In this document: one piece after another, positions 22,476-31,200 of the stretch
How the letters are laid out: every line of letters starts with the position of its first letter
How positions within the stretch are numbered: the first letter of the stretch is position 1
Assembly (NCBI RefSeq): GCF_001280565.1
Contig: NZ_LGRO01000001.1
Coordinates: 124,001-188,000 of the forward strand
Length of the DNA stretch: 64,000 nt
Reading direction: 5' to 3'
From: Sulfobacillus thermosulfidooxidans
GTDB lineage: Bacteria; Bacillota; Sulfobacillia; Sulfobacillales; Sulfobacillaceae
Notes under the pieces: generated by a model
Told to the model about the DNA's origin: nothing
Databases searched by the model: none
What the model saw: the letters and a program-made list of their open reading frames with translations, nothing else
Made by a program: the position numbers and the translations under genes

Positions 22476-23147
22476 TTAGTGCTTGCTCCCAAAAGCCATC
22501 ATCCGTTCGCGGACTTGCTCGATAGCAAGCTCTGGCAATACTTTGGCCCCACCTAACGATTCGGCCAGAATATAAAGCTCGGCAGCTTCATCCAAAGTTC
22601 CTAACAGACTGGCGGTGGACATGGGATTGTCGGCGAAGACTAATACTCCATGGTTAGCCATAAGCACCGCGGGAAGGCCCGGATGGTTCTTCGCAATATC
22701 AACAATAGCATCGACTGACGCTTTGGATCCACGAGGTGCCCACGGAACAACGGGAACGGGTTCGCTGACGCCAAAGCGCAGCAACGGCTCATACACTAAT
22801 GGGATAGCTTTTTGCGCTACCGAAAATGCAGTAACGTGAGGGGCATGCGTATGAATAACTGATCCCACCGATGGGCGAACATTGTAAATCCCAACGTGCA
22901 TGTCAATGATTTCTTGCATCGTCGGTTCCATGTCGCCTTCTAGAACCTTCCCATTCAACCCGACAATCGCAAAATCGTTCACAGAAAGATTAGCAATGCT
23001 TCCGCCCTTTGTCATGACAATTTGGTCGTCGCTAATTCGAGCAGATAAATTGGCATGATTACCCCGAAATAAGAGACCGTGAGATGCTAAGTAATGTGCC
23101 GCTTGAACTAATTGTTCTTTGGCTGTTTCTTTTGTTAACTGAGCCAT
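22476..23147 (-). CDS. Class II aldolase/adducin-family protein
   Basis: A 223-residue zinc enzyme of the L-fuculose-phosphate aldolase family, which splits phosphorylated sugars or decarboxylates related substrates. The zinc ligands are visible in VIHTHAPHVTAF and in LMANHGVLVFA, and the N-terminal GNHANLSARIS segment binds phosphate. ATG at 23147 follows AAGGAGGG. It heads the minus-strand operon with the CMD-like gene. The true substrate is not predictable from sequence. Confidence 0.88.
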   Translation of the reverse strand: MAQLTKETAKEQLVQAAHYLASHGLLFRGNHANLSARISDDQIVMTKGGSIANLSVNDFAIVGLNGKVLEGDMEPTMQEIIDMHVGIYNVRPSVGSVIHTHAPHVTAFSVAQKAIPLVYEPLLRFGVSEPVPVVPWAPRGSKASVDAIVDIAKNHPGLPAVLMANHGVLVFADNPMSTASLLGTLDEAAELYILAESLGGAKVLPELAIEQVRERMMAFGSKH

Positions 23148-23162
23148 AATAATACCCTCCTT

Positions 23163-23176
23163 TTCTAGTTCTAGAA
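23163..23176. promoter_or_regulatory. Palindrome TTCTAG-TT-CTAGAA before the aldolase gene
   Basis: A perfect 6+6 inverted repeat lies just upstream of the aldolase ribosome site, in the 214-base divergent space with crcB. It could be an operator, but nothing ties it to a given regulator. Confidence 0.3.
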
Positions 23177-23361
23177 TCGTAATGTTTTTTTATGAAATCA
23201 CGTTTTTCCCCAAAACGATAGTCATACCTTCCCTTGCAACTGAGGAACTTATGCATGAGATATTTACCAACCATCTAGATACATCATACAACAATATTAA
23301 CTATAGTGCAAGATTCAGTATATGACGACGCCAAAAAAGTTTTCCCGTTATGGTATAAAAG

Positions 23362-23739
23362 ATGTTAGGAAAGGAGCGAACTGCGCTGAACGACATCATT
23401 ATTTTTATCGGCGGATTTTTGGGAGCGGTGGCGCGATTTCAGGTTGGACAATGGGTTGGACAGCGCACGAGCGGGGGCTTTCCGTATGGCACGTTAGTCA
23501 TTAATACGCTGGGTTGTCTCTTCATTGGGCTCATTGTGTCCCGATTTTCCTCAGGAGCCGTCTTTAATTTCTTGGATGTGGGCTTTACTGCCGCTTTTAC
23601 CACGTTTTCAACCTTTAGCTATGAAACCTGGCGGCTTATCGAAGAAAAATTACTGGGTTTGGCGTTTTTGAATGTTTTTTTCAATGTCGGTCTCGGGCTG
23701 GCGGGAGTCGAAATCGGTCTCCTGCTGGGGAGGGTTTAA
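23362..23739 (+). CDS. crcB: Fluoride exporter CrcB/Fluc, first copy
   Basis: A four-helix membrane protein of the Fluc family that lets fluoride leave the cell. GGFLGAVARFQVGQWVG, NTLGCLFIGLI and the phenylalanine-rich TAAFTTFSTFSYETW are the family motifs. The ATG at 23362 has no ribosome site and lies just after a TATAAA (23354-23359). A strong AAAGGAG (23371-23377) sits inside the frame and points to CTG at 23386 as the more likely real start. Two crcB genes in tandem suggest a heterodimeric channel. Confidence 0.88.
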   Translation: MLGKERTALNDIIIFIGGFLGAVARFQVGQWVGQRTSGGFPYGTLVINTLGCLFIGLIVSRFSSGAVFNFLDVGFTAAFTTFSTFSYETWRLIEEKLLGLAFLNVFFNVGLGLAGVEIGLLLGRV

Positions 23740-23743
23740 GCCC

Positions 23744-24157
23744 ATGAAAAATTGGATCTGGGTAGGCCTAGGCGGCGGTCTCGGCGCGTTAGCGCGGACG
23801 GGTCTGGAGCTAATCGGAACGTATCATCAACTGCCCGTCAATTTCTTTCTCATTAATGTCTTGGGCAGCTTCTTCATTGGGATCATCATGGCCCTCAGTG
23901 CGGAACTGGGTGTCTTAGCCAATCAATGGCGTTTGTTTTGGGGCGTGGGCGTCTTAGGGGGATTTACGACGTTTTCGACGTTTATGTTAGGAGTGCATAC
24001 GTTATGGCAGGGCACGAAAGGCTTGGCGGTGCTGTATTTGACCGGGACGCTTTTCACCGGCTTGGCGGCAGCGTTTGCGGGCTTGGTGGTGATTCGCGAA
24101 GTAGCTCGCATCGCGGCATCGCGAACTCAATTAGAAGATACTGAGGATGAGGTATGA
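23744..24157 (+). CDS. crcB: Fluoride exporter CrcB/Fluc, second copy
   Basis: The 137-residue partner of the preceding gene, with VGLGGGLGALARTGLELIG, NVLGSFFIGIIMA and GVLGGFTTFSTFMLG, the Phe box lining the fluoride path. The ATG at 23744 follows GGGAGGG by eight bases; the two stops and starts are four bases apart. It overlaps the cobT-bluB start by four bases (ATGA), so fluoride export and lower-ligand synthesis are translationally coupled. No fluoride riboswitch motif was seen upstream of the pair. Confidence 0.9.
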   Translation: MKNWIWVGLGGGLGALARTGLELIGTYHQLPVNFFLINVLGSFFIGIIMALSAELGVLANQWRLFWGVGVLGGFTTFSTFMLGVHTLWQGTKGLAVLYLTGTLFTGLAAAFAGLVVIREVARIAASRTQLEDTEDEV

Positions 24158-25911
24158 ACCGTCAAGAAATTGAAACTATACTCAATAAAGTCACACCGCC
24201 TTCAATGCCCTTTCGCCAAAGAGCCCAAGAACGCATGGACAATCTGACCAAACCCTTAGGAAGTCTTGGCCTATTAGAACAGCTCGTTGTGCAATTGGCT
24301 GCTATTCAAGGCAAAATTATCCCCGAATTACGTAAACCGCACGCGCTGATTTTTGCAGCGGATCACGGCGTCTCCAACGAGCATGTGTCGCGATATGACG
24401 TGCACGTGACCGAAGAAATGGCCGTCAATATTGCCATGGAAACGGCTGTGAGCAGTGTTTTAGCGCGTTATAACCAGATTCCTTTGGAAATTGTCGATGT
24501 GGGCGTTAAGAGCCTTGTACGCCATCCCAAAGTCATCGTTCAAAAGATCCGAGCGGGTACGCATAATATTGTTAACGGACCAGCCATGACCTTGGAAGAC
24601 GTCGACCAAGCTCTTCATGTCGGTTATGAAATAGCTAGTGCGCTCATCTCGCAGGGAATGGATGTATTGATTGCAGGGGAGCTTGGCATTAGTAATACCA
24701 CCGCGTCTACGGCTATGACTTGTGCTTTGTTACAACGTGATCCAGACGAGATGACGGGAATGGGCAGTGGTATTGATGATCACCACCGGATACACAAAGT
24801 GCATATAATCGCCCAAGCGTTAGCGGTAAACCATCCTAATCCGGAGGATTATTGGGATGTTCTGACCAAGTTAGGCGGCCTCGAAATTGCTGCTCTAGTG
24901 GGAGCTTATACCAAAGCGGTGGAATCCGGAATTCCTATTATATTAGATGGTCTCATCACTACCGTGGCGGCATTGGGGCTTGTTCGTGTTAATACCGATT
25001 GCCGGCAATATTTTATTGCGGCACATGAATCCCACGAGCCCTCACATCATGCATTATTGGCGGCAATGGATCTCAAACCATTATTAAAATGGGATATGGG
25101 TCTCGGAGAAGCGTCAGCGGCGTTATTGGTATTTCCCTTGCTACAACAAGGGTGCGTGATTTTAAAAGAAACGGCAACATTTGCCGACGCACGAGTATCA
25201 AATCCTCATGCCAAGGAATCATTAATACCGAAGCCTTTGCCGCTTGAACAACCCGTACGTGGCGATTTTTCTGAGAGCGAGCGTGAGAGTTTTTACCGCG
25301 TAATTGAGGGCAGGCGTGATATTCGCGTCTATTTGCCGGATCCCATTCCTCAGGTCGTGCTGCAACGTGTTCTTATGGCAGCTCATCATGCCCCGTCCGT
25401 TGGATTTATGCAACCCTGGAATTTTATTGTTATTGACAATCCCGACATTAAAAAGAGATTGCACGAGGTTGTCGAGCAACAACGGTTGGTTGCGGCTCAA
25501 AATTACAGCGATATGCGTCAATTACATTATTTACGGCTAAAAGTGGAAGGTTTATTAGACGCGCCCGTTACAATCTGTGTGACTAACGACTCTCAGCGGG
25601 GCGGACCACATGTTCTTGGCCGGAATACGATTCCTGAAACGGATCTGATGTCGACAGCGTGTGCGATTGAAAATATGTGGTTGGCAGCTCGGGTTGAAGG
25701 ACTGGGTATGGGCTGGGTCAGCATTTTCCGCAAGGAAGATGTTCGTGAGATTTTAGGGATTCCTGAGAGTATCGATCCAATTGCCTTAATGACTGTAGGC
25801 TATACGCCCTATTTTCCTGAGATACCATTATTAGAACGCGTCGGATGGGAACAACGACGACCATTTGACGACATGGTTTATTTTAATCGGTGGTCGTGTT
25901 CGGATCATTAA
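24154..25911 (+). CDS. CobT-BluB fusion: DMB phosphoribosyltransferase and 5,6-dimethylbenzimidazole synthase
   Basis: A 585-residue bifunctional protein of lower-ligand assembly for cobalamin. Residues about 1-350 are CobT, with LTKPLGSLGLLEQL, HALIFAADHGVSNE, GELGISNTTASTAM and the catalytic Glu in MGLGEASAALL. Residues about 370-580 are BluB, an FMN-dependent oxygenase-like enzyme, with VIEGRRDIRVYLPDPIP, PSVGFMQPWNFIVI and AIENMWLAARVEGLGMGWVS. CobT uses the DMB that BluB makes, so the fusion couples product to user. BluB needs oxygen, which fits an aerobic host. It lies just before the cobalamin riboswitch and so is not under its control as a downstream gene. Confidence 0.93.
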   Translation: MNRQEIETILNKVTPPSMPFRQRAQERMDNLTKPLGSLGLLEQLVVQLAAIQGKIIPELRKPHALIFAADHGVSNEHVSRYDVHVTEEMAVNIAMETAVSSVLARYNQIPLEIVDVGVKSLVRHPKVIVQKIRAGTHNIVNGPAMTLEDVDQALHVGYEIASALISQGMDVLIAGELGISNTTASTAMTCALLQRDPDEMTGMGSGIDDHHRIHKVHIIAQALAVNHPNPEDYWDVLTKLGGLEIAALVGAYTKAVESGIPIILDGLITTVAALGLVRVNTDCRQYFIAAHESHEPSHHALLAAMDLKPLLKWDMGLGEASAALLVFPLLQQGCVILKETATFADARVSNPHAKESLIPKPLPLEQPVRGDFSESERESFYRVIEGRRDIRVYLPDPIPQVVLQRVLMAAHHAPSVGFMQPWNFIVIDNPDIKKRLHEVVEQQRLVAAQNYSDMRQLHYLRLKVEGLLDAPVTICVTNDSQRGGPHVLGRNTIPETDLMSTACAIENMWLAARVEGLGMGWVSIFRKEDVREILGIPESIDPIALMTVGYTPYFPEIPLLERVGWEQRRPFDDMVYFNRWSCSDH

Positions 25912-25944
25912 TTCCATGATATGATAGGCACAATCAGGTAACGG

Positions 25945-26100
25945 TTTACATGCTCAATCTAGCCTCAGAGGTGCTTGCCGCCGGCAAGAGAATAGGGAAT
26001 CAGGTGAAAGGCCTGAACGGTCCCGCCACTGTAATTCCATCAGCGCTGTTGATGGAAGAGTCAGGAGACCTGCCTTTGGGGTTGAGACATCTTCTGTTCG
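25945..26100 (+). promoter_or_regulatory. Cobalamin riboswitch aptamer
   Basis: The conserved core is clear: GAGGTGC at 25958-25964, AGAATAGGGAA at about 25989-25999, AGGTGAAAGGCCTGA, the B12-box region GGTCCCGCCACTGT ending at 26032, and GTCAGGAGACCTGCC at 26060-26074. It binds cobalamin and represses downstream genes. It sits in the leader of the sirC-initiated corrin operon. Confidence 0.93.
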
Positions 26101-26138
26101 CGGAAACGGGAGATGGTGCTCTAGTTTACTAGAGATCC

Positions 26139-26168
26139 ATCCTCTCGTGCTGTTGAGAGGATTTTTTA
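26139..26168 (+). terminator. Riboswitch expression-platform terminator
   Basis: ATCCTCTC pairs with GAGAGGAT around an eight-base loop and is followed by six T. Just before it, CTCTAGT (26119-26125) pairs with ACTAGAG (26128-26134). The arrangement suggests transcription attenuation, with the terminator formed when cobalamin is bound. Confidence 0.85.
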
Positions 26169-26185
26169 TTAGGTGGGAGACTGAT

Positions 26186-26854
26186 ATGGGCTATGTGCCT
26201 ATTTTGCTGGACGTGAACAATTTGCGGGTTTTATTCGTAGGCGGGGGACAGTCAGCATATCGCAAACTGCCGGAGTTCCTCGATAACGGAGCCATTATTA
26301 CCATTGTCAGTCCCACTGTGCACGAGGCGATATATCCATATATCGAGGCGGGGCAGGTGAAATGGCGGAATAGAACTTATCACTCTCATGATTTGCAAGG
26401 CATACAATGTGTGATGGCTTGCACGAATGATCCGGCATTGAATCAGCAAATCGTGTTGGAAGCCCGCCGTCAAGGAATTCTTGCCGGCAATGTCTCTCCC
26501 CAGGGACCAAGAGATTTTCAAATGATGGCGGTTCTGCGCCGTGAGTCTTTCCTGCTCGCGGCATCGACGATGGGTCAGGCTCCCCTTTTAGCTCCCATTT
26601 TATTGGAACAACTCAGTGCGTCTGTTAATCCTCAGTGGTCGCGTTTAATTGCCGGGATGCACCGAATGCGCCAGGACATCCTTGACCGTTATTCTTTGGA
26701 AGAGCGATCGCGGTTGTGGGGGTATATCAGCACATTACCATTGTGGACGTGGTTAGAGCGGGGGAACCGTGAAGGATGGACGCAAGAGACGTGGGATGAA
26801 AAAATTCAAGAAGCCTTAGAATCGTGGAGAGCCGAGCAGGAGGGCAAATTGTGA
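26186..26854 (+). CDS. sirC: Precorrin-2 dehydrogenase (SirC/CysG N-terminal type)
   Basis: An NAD-dependent enzyme converting precorrin-2 to sirohydrochlorin. It begins YVPILLDVNNLRVLFVGGGQ, with the GGG of the nucleotide-binding loop and an Arg-Lys after it, and includes VMACTNDPALNQQI and the NVSPQGPRDFQMMAVLRR segment. The 222 residues fit the single-domain enzyme. ATG at 26186 follows AGGTGGGA; the upstream in-frame start at 26147 lies inside the terminator. It is the first gene of the riboswitch operon and feeds the early-cobalt pathway (CbiX) and siroheme. Confidence 0.92.
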   Translation: MGYVPILLDVNNLRVLFVGGGQSAYRKLPEFLDNGAIITIVSPTVHEAIYPYIEAGQVKWRNRTYHSHDLQGIQCVMACTNDPALNQQIVLEARRQGILAGNVSPQGPRDFQMMAVLRRESFLLAASTMGQAPLLAPILLEQLSASVNPQWSRLIAGMHRMRQDILDRYSLEERSRLWGYISTLPLWTWLERGNREGWTQETWDEKIQEALESWRAEQEGKL

Positions 26855-28278
26855 GAGCAGATCCGGGAAGAGTGTACCTGGTAGGTGCAGGACCTGGTGA
26901 TCCCAGGTTATTAACTATTCACGCCGTAAGCGTATTAAAGAAGGCAGACGTGGTCGTTTATGACCGTTTAATTCATCCCAATATTTTGGACTTGTGCGCA
27001 GAAGATGCTGAAAGAATCTATGTAGGTAAGGAACATCAGAAAATTTCGACCAGTCAAGACGCCATCAATCAACTCCTCGTGCAGCATGCCTTAGCGGGCC
27101 GAGATGTGGTGCGGCTCAAAGGGGGTGATCCTCTATTATTTGGACGGGGTGGCGAAGAAGCCGAAGTGTTAGCCGCTCAAAATATTCCGTTTGAGATTAT
27201 TCCCGGGCTAAGTTCATCATTGGCATCATTAGCCTATGCGGGAATACCTGTGACGCATCGTCAAATAGTGCAAGGCGTGAGCATTGTCGGCGGATTTCGT
27301 GGCGAATTTGATTACCCGTGGAGGGACAAGCATGCATGGATTGTCTTAATGGGACTAGAACATGTTCAACAAATTGTTGATACCGCGCTGTCCCAGGGAT
27401 TTCCGGCCACGCTTCCGGCCTGTGCGATTGAATGGGGAACATGGGGACATCAGCGTACGGTACAGGCTTTGTTACAAGATCTTCCCGACGCGATTCATCA
27501 CCATGGCTTGCAATCGCCCTGTCTTTTAGTTTTTGGTGAAAATGTGAATGTAGGCACGAAATTGTCGTGGTTTGAATCTGAGCCTCATTATGGTCAACGC
27601 GTTTTAATTGTCAGCACTTACCCGTTGCCATGGTCGCAATTGATGAACCTGCGCGAGCACGGTGCGGAAGTGTTTAATTGGTCTGTCCATCTCAAACCCG
27701 TAGCAGACGATCCGCTTTTGCAGGAGCTGTCTTCTAATGCTCAAGTATATCTTGATGAAGCTTCGTTGCTAGAACCCCTTCTTGCAGGGTGGAAGAAAAT
27801 TGGCAGGGATATTAGACATTTGCCCTCCTTGATGTGTCCCACTGAGATACGTCCATTACTACAGGCCAAAGGATTTACCGAAGTGAAAGCGGTCGACATT
27901 GAAGAATTATGGCATTCACCAGCGATCGGAAATCTTGTCGATTTATACGTGCCTTGGGAATTATCTCAGGAACTTTCGACCACCAAGGTGCCCCAAAAAG
28001 GATGCTGGACCCGAGCTGCTAAAAAGCGCGTGATGGATCCGCTCTGGGATTATCACCTGCAGACAGATTTCGATGTCGCGTTGATTTTGTCGCAGCAGGC
28101 CGCCAACTGGTATATGGAACGCGGTCTCTGTGCTCAGAGCATACTCATTGCGCCCCACTTGCAAGCATTCTTTGAGAGCCTGTCAGTACCCTGTGGAAAA
28201 GTTTCGGTGCTTAACACAGATTATTGGACCGACCTACTGGGTACCTATCACCTAATGGCAATAGATTGTGAGGATTGA
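26851..28278 (+). CDS. Uroporphyrinogen-III C-methyltransferase fused to uroporphyrinogen-III synthase (SUMT-HemD)
   Basis: A 475-residue fusion. Residues 1-245 are SUMT (CobA), with VYLVGAGPGDPRLLT, VVVYDRLI, RLKGGDPLLFGRGGEE and the SAM-site TGIPVTHR-like segment; it makes precorrin-2. The rest (from about residue 255) is the HemD-like two-lobed domain that closes the tetrapyrrole ring. GTG at 26851 overlaps the sirC stop (GTGA) and follows CAGGAGGG. The HemD half is less typical and could be degenerate. CobA-HemD fusions occur in several Firmicutes. Confidence 0.88.
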   Translation: MRADPGRVYLVGAGPGDPRLLTIHAVSVLKKADVVVYDRLIHPNILDLCAEDAERIYVGKEHQKISTSQDAINQLLVQHALAGRDVVRLKGGDPLLFGRGGEEAEVLAAQNIPFEIIPGLSSSLASLAYAGIPVTHRQIVQGVSIVGGFRGEFDYPWRDKHAWIVLMGLEHVQQIVDTALSQGFPATLPACAIEWGTWGHQRTVQALLQDLPDAIHHHGLQSPCLLVFGENVNVGTKLSWFESEPHYGQRVLIVSTYPLPWSQLMNLREHGAEVFNWSVHLKPVADDPLLQELSSNAQVYLDEASLLEPLLAGWKKIGRDIRHLPSLMCPTEIRPLLQAKGFTEVKAVDIEELWHSPAIGNLVDLYVPWELSQELSTTKVPQKGCWTRAAKKRVMDPLWDYHLQTDFDVALILSQQAANWYMERGLCAQSILIAPHLQAFFESLSVPCGKVSVLNTDYWTDLLGTYHLMAIDCED

Positions 28279-28287
28279 GAATAACGC

Positions 28288-31200
28288 ATGATCATTTATT
28301 TAACGACTGCTGAGACCGATTTGCTAAGTTTATCGAAAGCCTGTGAACGTGACTCATCACGTCCCTGGGACGTCATGGCCGTCAATTTGACCGAAGTCGT
28401 CAATGAGGATGATATTCTGCATCACATTGCTCATCACGGGGAACTGGTCATTATGCGTCTTTTGGGGGGACGGAAGGCGTGTCCTCATCTGTTTGATAAC
28501 ATTGTGCAACTTTGTTGGCAGAACAAGATTCCCCTGATGGCATGGCCTGGAGATCTTGAACCCAGCGAAGAATTGCAAAGCGTTACCAATGTGGATTTTG
28601 TGTTGTCCGATCAAGCTATGCGTTATGCAGCACTCGGAGGAGAGCGCAATTTTTATCATCTTCTATGTTTTGTGTCCGATCATTTTCTTGGCACGCACTA
28701 TGGATATGAACCTCCTTATGAAGAGGCATGGACAGGGATTTATTGGCCTGCCATGGATGAAGCCTTGACGCGAGAACAGTGGCAGGAGGTCACTCAAGAA
28801 TATGATAGCCATCCTACTGTCGCAATTTTATTTTACCGTGCTCACTGGTTAAGCCGAAATCTCTCGTTTATCGATGCGATTATCACCGAACTGATTCACC
28901 GCGATATGCGCCCCTTGCCCGTTTTTACCCAATCCCTCAAAACGGACCAACAAGTAGCAGCATGGTTAGACGGGGTTGATGCTGTGATTATTACAATGAG
29001 TTTTGCGACGGTGGGACTCCAAGAAGAGATGCAGGGGGTGTCCGGACGATTGGCACTTCAGGGTGAGCCCAACTTATTGATGCAATGGGACGTACCAGTC
29101 TTTCAAGCACTGATTTCTTTGGGATCGGAGAAAACATGGCGCGCCAGTGCTTTGGGCCTTGGACCTCTTGAAACGGCTATGAACGTTGCTATTCCCGAAT
29201 TTGATGGCCGAATTATTACGATTCCGGTTTCATTCCGGGAAGAGGAGCCATCGACATCTCATGGGATTCGAAGCCGGCGTTACGTACCAATTTTGGACCG
29301 GGTTAACCGGTTGTGTGATATGGTAGCTAAAGCGGTCAGGCTGCGACGAACACCTTTACCCCAACGGCGTGTCGCATTTGTTTTAACGAACTACCCCTCG
29401 AAAAATTCACGTATCGGCAATGCTGTTGGCCTAGACACGCCAAAGTCTTTAGTGAAGTTGTTGCACTTGATGGCGGAAAGCGGATATGATGTAGGCCCGC
29501 GTGAATTACTTCCAGCGAATGGTGATGAGCTAATGAAAACACTCATTGCCCGGGGAACACACGATGAGGATTACCTCACTGAAGAACAATGGCTACAAAT
29601 GGCTGAATTGCCGGTTTCCATGTATTCAAAGAAATACCAGACTCTCAATCCCGGAGTGCGGGAACAGGTGGAAAAACACTGGGGAGTTGCCCCGGGACAA
29701 GGGGAGCATGGACATATATCGATGAAGATTCCTGGGTGTGTTTTTGGCAACATTTTCGTGGGCATTCAGCCACCCCGGGGTAATGGTGAGGATGAGGTGG
29801 GAATTTACCATAGCCCGGAATTACCGCCTTCGCACCATTATATGGCCTATTATCAGTGGATCCGAGAGAAATTTCAGGCACATGCCGTGATTCATTTAGG
29901 AAAACACGGAACCTTGGAATGGTTACCAGGAAAAGGGATTGGATTGTCCCAAGACTGTTTTCCCGACATTGTCTTAGAGGATTTACCTAACTTTTACCCG
30001 TTCATCGTCGACGACCCCGGGGAAGGAACCCAGGCCAAACGGCGGAGTCATGCGGTGTTAATTGATCACATGGTGCCTCCCGTCACGGCGGCTGGTCTTT
30101 ACGACGACCTGGTGAAAATGCAGCAACTGCTTGATCAATATTATCAAGCAGAAACGCTGGACCCGAGTAAATTGCCTATAATTCAAGAGGCAATTTGGGA
30201 ATTGGCGGAATCCATTCACTTAAACCGTGATCTTAATCAATCTGATCGGCCTCAGGATTTTCCGCAATATCTTCTCGATATTGACGGCTATCTCTGCGAA
30301 TTGGAAGCACGGCAAATTCGTGACGGGTTGCACATTTTAGGGGAAGGTCCAAAGACCCCGGAGAATTGGGGAGAACTTCTTTATGCCATGGCACGTCTGC
30401 CATTTTCCAATAAGGTTCCTTCTATGCCCGAGGCACTGTGTCAAGATTTGGGCCTTAATTGGGCGGATTTTCAGGAAAATTTAGGACGTCCTTATTGGGG
30501 CGTGGTTCCTTCCTTGATCGAGCTTCATTTGCCTAAGAGCGTCAGGCGAACTTATGGGGACGTGAAGATGGCCGTAGAACGTCTTGCAAAAACTTTATTA
30601 GCTGAGAGTGTGGAGGGTAACAGGCCAGAGCAGTTACCTCAAACCACCTCAGTAATAGAAGTCGTGCACACCCGGATCGTTCCCTTTCTGAAGGACCTTC
30701 GAACCGAAACTGCGGCGCTGTTACACGGTTTAGATGGAGGATATGTCCCTCCTGGGCCCAGCGGCGCGCCAACTAGGGGAATGATTGACGTTTTACCGAC
30801 TGGGCGTAATTTTTATTCGGTAGATCCGCGAAGCATTCCCTCCATTCCGGCATGGCAAGTTGGGCAGCGCCTAGCCAAAGAATTGATAGAGAAATATCAA
30901 AAAGATCACGGGCAGATGCCGAAGTCTGTTGGCATTGTGGTTTGGGGTACCGCTGCTATGCGAACAGGGGGAGACGACATTGCCGAGATTTTAGCCTTAT
31001 TGGGAGTCCGTCCTATATGGGAACAAGCGAACGGGCGTATCCAATCCCTCGCAATTATCCCCTTAGAAGAATTGGGACGCCCTCGTGTGGATGTCACGGT
31101 ACGTATTAGCGGGTTCTTTCGCGATGCATTTCGCAATGTCATCGATTTGATTCATCAGGCGGTCACTATAGTGGCTCAAGCCGACGAACCCCTTGAGTTC

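Noticed and set aside
23281-23385. Possible fluoride riboswitch before crcB
   Set aside because: The crcB-motif consensus (GGNGAUGG with its pseudoknot partner) is not present in the leader.
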